A stretch of 38,542 nt of DNA from the NCBI GenBank assembly GCA_020056635.1, contig JAGVHI010000025.1, positions 1 to 38,542 of the forward strand, given 5' to 3'. This DNA comes from an archaeon (GTDB lineage: Archaea; Micrarchaeota; Micrarchaeia; Anstonellales; Anstonellaceae). This document shows positions 36,433 to 38,542 of the stretch, piece after piece (the stretch's first letter is position 1; each line of letters starts with the position of its first letter). Under the pieces are notes generated by a model that was not told the origin of the DNA, made no database searches, and saw nothing but the letters and a program-made list of their open reading frames with translations. Made by a program: the position numbers and the translations under genes.

Positions 36433-37374
36433 TTAAATTTTCCCTTGCAGGAAAAATAGGTAGCCTGCAACCAGCCCGAGCAATATTCCGAACACGATTA
36501 CTATTGCATACTTTTGTGCATAGAATGAGTATTTTGAGAGGGCCATGTCCCCTTTTGTGGCTGGCTTTTGCCCCTGCGCAAGCGTGGTTTGGGTTGCCGC
36601 CTGCACAGCAACTGCGGATTCTGCTTGCGATGGTGCTTTCTGGGCAACGGGCTGCACCGGTTGCGCGATTTGCGCCACTTGTGCGCCTGTGCTGGCGGAT
36701 GCAGTTGGTTGCGGCGCTTTTGCCGCTTCGGGAATTGCGCTTTTCTGAGCCGGCTTTCCCCCGAGCAGCTTCCCAAGATTCGCCCAGGGCGGCGCACCTG
36801 GCGCAGGCGAGCTTGGTGCCTTTGCCGTCTGCACGCCCGCAGGCGATGCAGGCATGCTGGTTTTGATTATTTCATGCGCTTCCTTTTCAGCCTCTCCAAC
36901 AGGCCCCCTCTGCTCAACCGCCCGAAAACCTCCTGTTAAATTGAACCCCTTTTCCGTAAGCGCAAGATTCACTTTCGCAGACCGCACATCGTAGTGCACG
37001 AACCCCTGCTTCTCAAGCTTGTGCAAATGGTACGCCAAATCCGAGCTTCGGATGTTCAGCGCCTCCTGCAACTTATCCAAGTCCCTAATCCCGCTTGCCA
37101 GCGTTTTCATTACCGCATTATCCAGCGCATCAACCGGGTCCTCATCCTTCCCAACCGCATTCTGCAGTATTGACGCCCCGGCCTCTGTTAAGCTGATTTT
37201 GCTGTTCCCCCCAATCGAGGATTCGATTTCAATATACCCCTTCACCTTCAGCGTCCCAAGCATGTTTGCAGACTCGAAAAACGAGGTGTTGATCATGGTG
37301 CCGAATTTCTCAACTGTCGAGTTTGCATCCATTTTCTGCATGACCACAAGGTCCAGGAAAGTTAAGTCGCTCAC
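36433..37374 (-). CDS. Membrane-anchored tandem winged-helix protein
   Basis: 313 aa, GTG start; two wHTH-like segments, Ala/Pro/Gln-rich linker, single C-terminal TM (YAIVIVFGILLGLVAGYLFFLQGKI). Confidence 0.8.
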   Translation of the reverse strand: MSDLTFLDLVVMQKMDANSTVEKFGTMINTSFFESANMLGTLKVKGYIEIESSIGGNSKISLTEAGASILQNAVGKDEDPVDALDNAVMKTLASGIRDLDKLQEALNIRSSDLAYHLHKLEKQGFVHYDVRSAKVNLALTEKGFNLTGGFRAVEQRGPVGEAEKEAHEIIKTSMPASPAGVQTAKAPSSPAPGAPPWANLGKLLGGKPAQKSAIPEAAKAPQPTASASTGAQVAQIAQPVQPVAQKAPSQAESAVAVQAATQTTLAQGQKPATKGDMALSKYSFYAQKYAIVIVFGILLGLVAGYLFFLQGKI

Positions 37375-37383
37375 GGCTACCTT

Positions 37384-37404
37384 TATTTAAACAACGTTTA
37401 AATA
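37384..37404. promoter_or_regulatory. Perfect 9-bp inverted repeat forming two TATA-like boxes in the divergent promoter
   Basis: TATTTAAAC-aac-GTTTAAATA between divergent starts 37374(-) and 37415(+). Confidence 0.75.
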
Positions 37405-37414
37405 GCTTACCCGT

Positions 37415-38542
37415 ATGAGGCTCCACTTCCTAGGCGCTGCGCGAGAGGTAGGCAGAAGCGCATTCCTGCTCGAAACCGACAAGCGGATATTGCTAGACCA
37501 CGGGCTCAAAATCAAGTCCGAGCACATGTACCCGCTTCCGCTCCCTTCCCCCGTCGACCTGGTGGTGATGTCCCACGGCCACTTGGACCATTGTGGCTTT
37601 CTCCCCGGTGTTTACGAAACATGCAAGCCGAGGACAGTTGGCACGAAATGCACGCACGAATTCACGAACCTGCTTCTTGAGGACTCGATTAAGCTTTCGC
37701 AGGAAACGCACTACAAGATGAAAAGCTACAAAACTGCGCTGCGCAGCATGTTCTCTGTCGATTACAACCATCCCTTTGTGCTCGGGCACAATACAATCAC
37801 ACTAACCGATGCGGGCCACATCCCTGGCTCCTCGATGGTCGAAATACTCCACGAGGGAAAGCGGCTGTTCTACACAGGCGATTTCAAGATGAGCAACACG
37901 CGCCTGCACTCCCCCGCCCGCCCCCCTGAGCATCCCCCAACTGCACTCATAATTGAGAGCACCTATTACAACAAGGAGCACCCGCCCCGCGCTGAGGTGG
38001 AGCGCGCGCTCTACAGGGAAGCAATCGCAATCACCGAATCAGGCGGCACTCTCCTGCTCCCCTCATTTGCGGTCGGCCGCTCGCAGGAGCTCATCTCCGT
38101 ATTGCGGCACTTCGACCCAAACATGCCCATCTACATAGATGGGATGGCGCGGAAAGCATGCGAAATAGTCTCGCGCAACGCAGAATTCGTAAAGGACCCT
38201 GAAGGCTACAAAAAGGCGTTTTCCTCAGTCACCTACTCGCGCGGCAAGCCCGGGAAAAAGAGCGCAATGAAAGACCCTGCGGTGATAGTTTCAACCGCAG
38301 GCATGCTTGAAGGAGGCCCGGCGCTCGGCTACCTAATGCACCTCAATTCCGAATCCAAGGTGATTTTCACAGGCTTCTGCCTTGAGAACACCAATGGCTG
38401 GAGGCTGCTCAACAACAAGCCCCTAACCATCGATGGGATTGAGAAGAAATTCGAGGTGCCAGTCGAATACCTTGACTTTTCAGCGCACGCCGGCAGGCAG
38501 GACATGTTCGAGTTCATAAAAAAGGCAAACCCCGAGAAAATA
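37415..38542 (+). CDS. Beta-CASP metallo-beta-lactamase ribonuclease (aCPSF2-like), truncated by window end
   Basis: Own translation from ATG 37415, open to the last base (376 codons): MRLHFLGAAREVGRSAFLLET...VVMSHGHLDHCGFLPG...LTDAGHIPGSSMVEI...FYTGDF...LIIESTYYN...GGTLLLPSFAVGRSQEL...VSTAGMLEGGPALGYL. Absent from the ORF track because there is no in-window stop. Confidence 0.94.
   Translation, partial: MRLHFLGAAREVGRSAFLLETDKRILLDHGLKIKSEHMYPLPLPSPVDLVVMSHGHLDHCGFLPGVYETCKPRTVGTKCTHEFTNLLLEDSIKLSQETHYKMKSYKTALRSMFSVDYNHPFVLGHNTITLTDAGHIPGSSMVEILHEGKRLFYTGDFKMSNTRLHSPARPPEHPPTALIIESTYYNKEHPPRAEVERALYREAIAITESGGTLLLPSFAVGRSQELISVLRHFDPNMPIYIDGMARKACEIVSRNAEFVKDPEGYKKAFSSVTYSRGKPGKKSAMKDPAVIVSTAGMLEGGPALGYLMHLNSESKVIFTGFCLENTNGWRLLNNKPLTIDGIEKKFEVPVEYLDFSAHAGRQDMFEFIKKANPEKI

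Overview
The window looks like one chromosomal segment of an archaeal genome, possibly DPANN-like. Evidence: TATA-type promoters, GGTGAT/GGAGGT Shine-Dalgarno sites, Cdc48, Bud32, an archaeal beta-CASP nuclease, and S-layer-type/COG1361 proteins. It is densely coding. I saw no rRNA, tRNA, CRISPR array, transposase or phage genes. Recognisable content: RlmH; a dispersed uvrC/uvrA/uvrB set; LemA with a GIDE-domain protein; Bud32; an M50 protease; Cdc48; a degenerate EF-Tu-like protein; a cation/proton antiporter; a VOC protein; a CDF transporter; MscL; a LolD/COG1361/MacB-type operon; an ArsC/LMW-PTP; an FKBP; AMP-forming acetyl-CoA synthetase; and a beta-CASP nuclease running off the right edge. 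The strongest leads for undescribed biology are: (1) a TATA-preceded, highly structured non-coding segment (about 25598-25763), a candidate ncRNA or leader; (2) a translationally coupled ABC exporter plus a duplicated Cys-rich protein with about 28 Cys, next to a membrane-anchored protein with C-x10-12-C repeats (1981-7359); (3) a perfect 21-bp dyad that forms a symmetric divergent promoter between a membrane-anchored double winged-helix protein and the beta-CASP nuclease. All homology calls are from reading the proteins; no searches were run.
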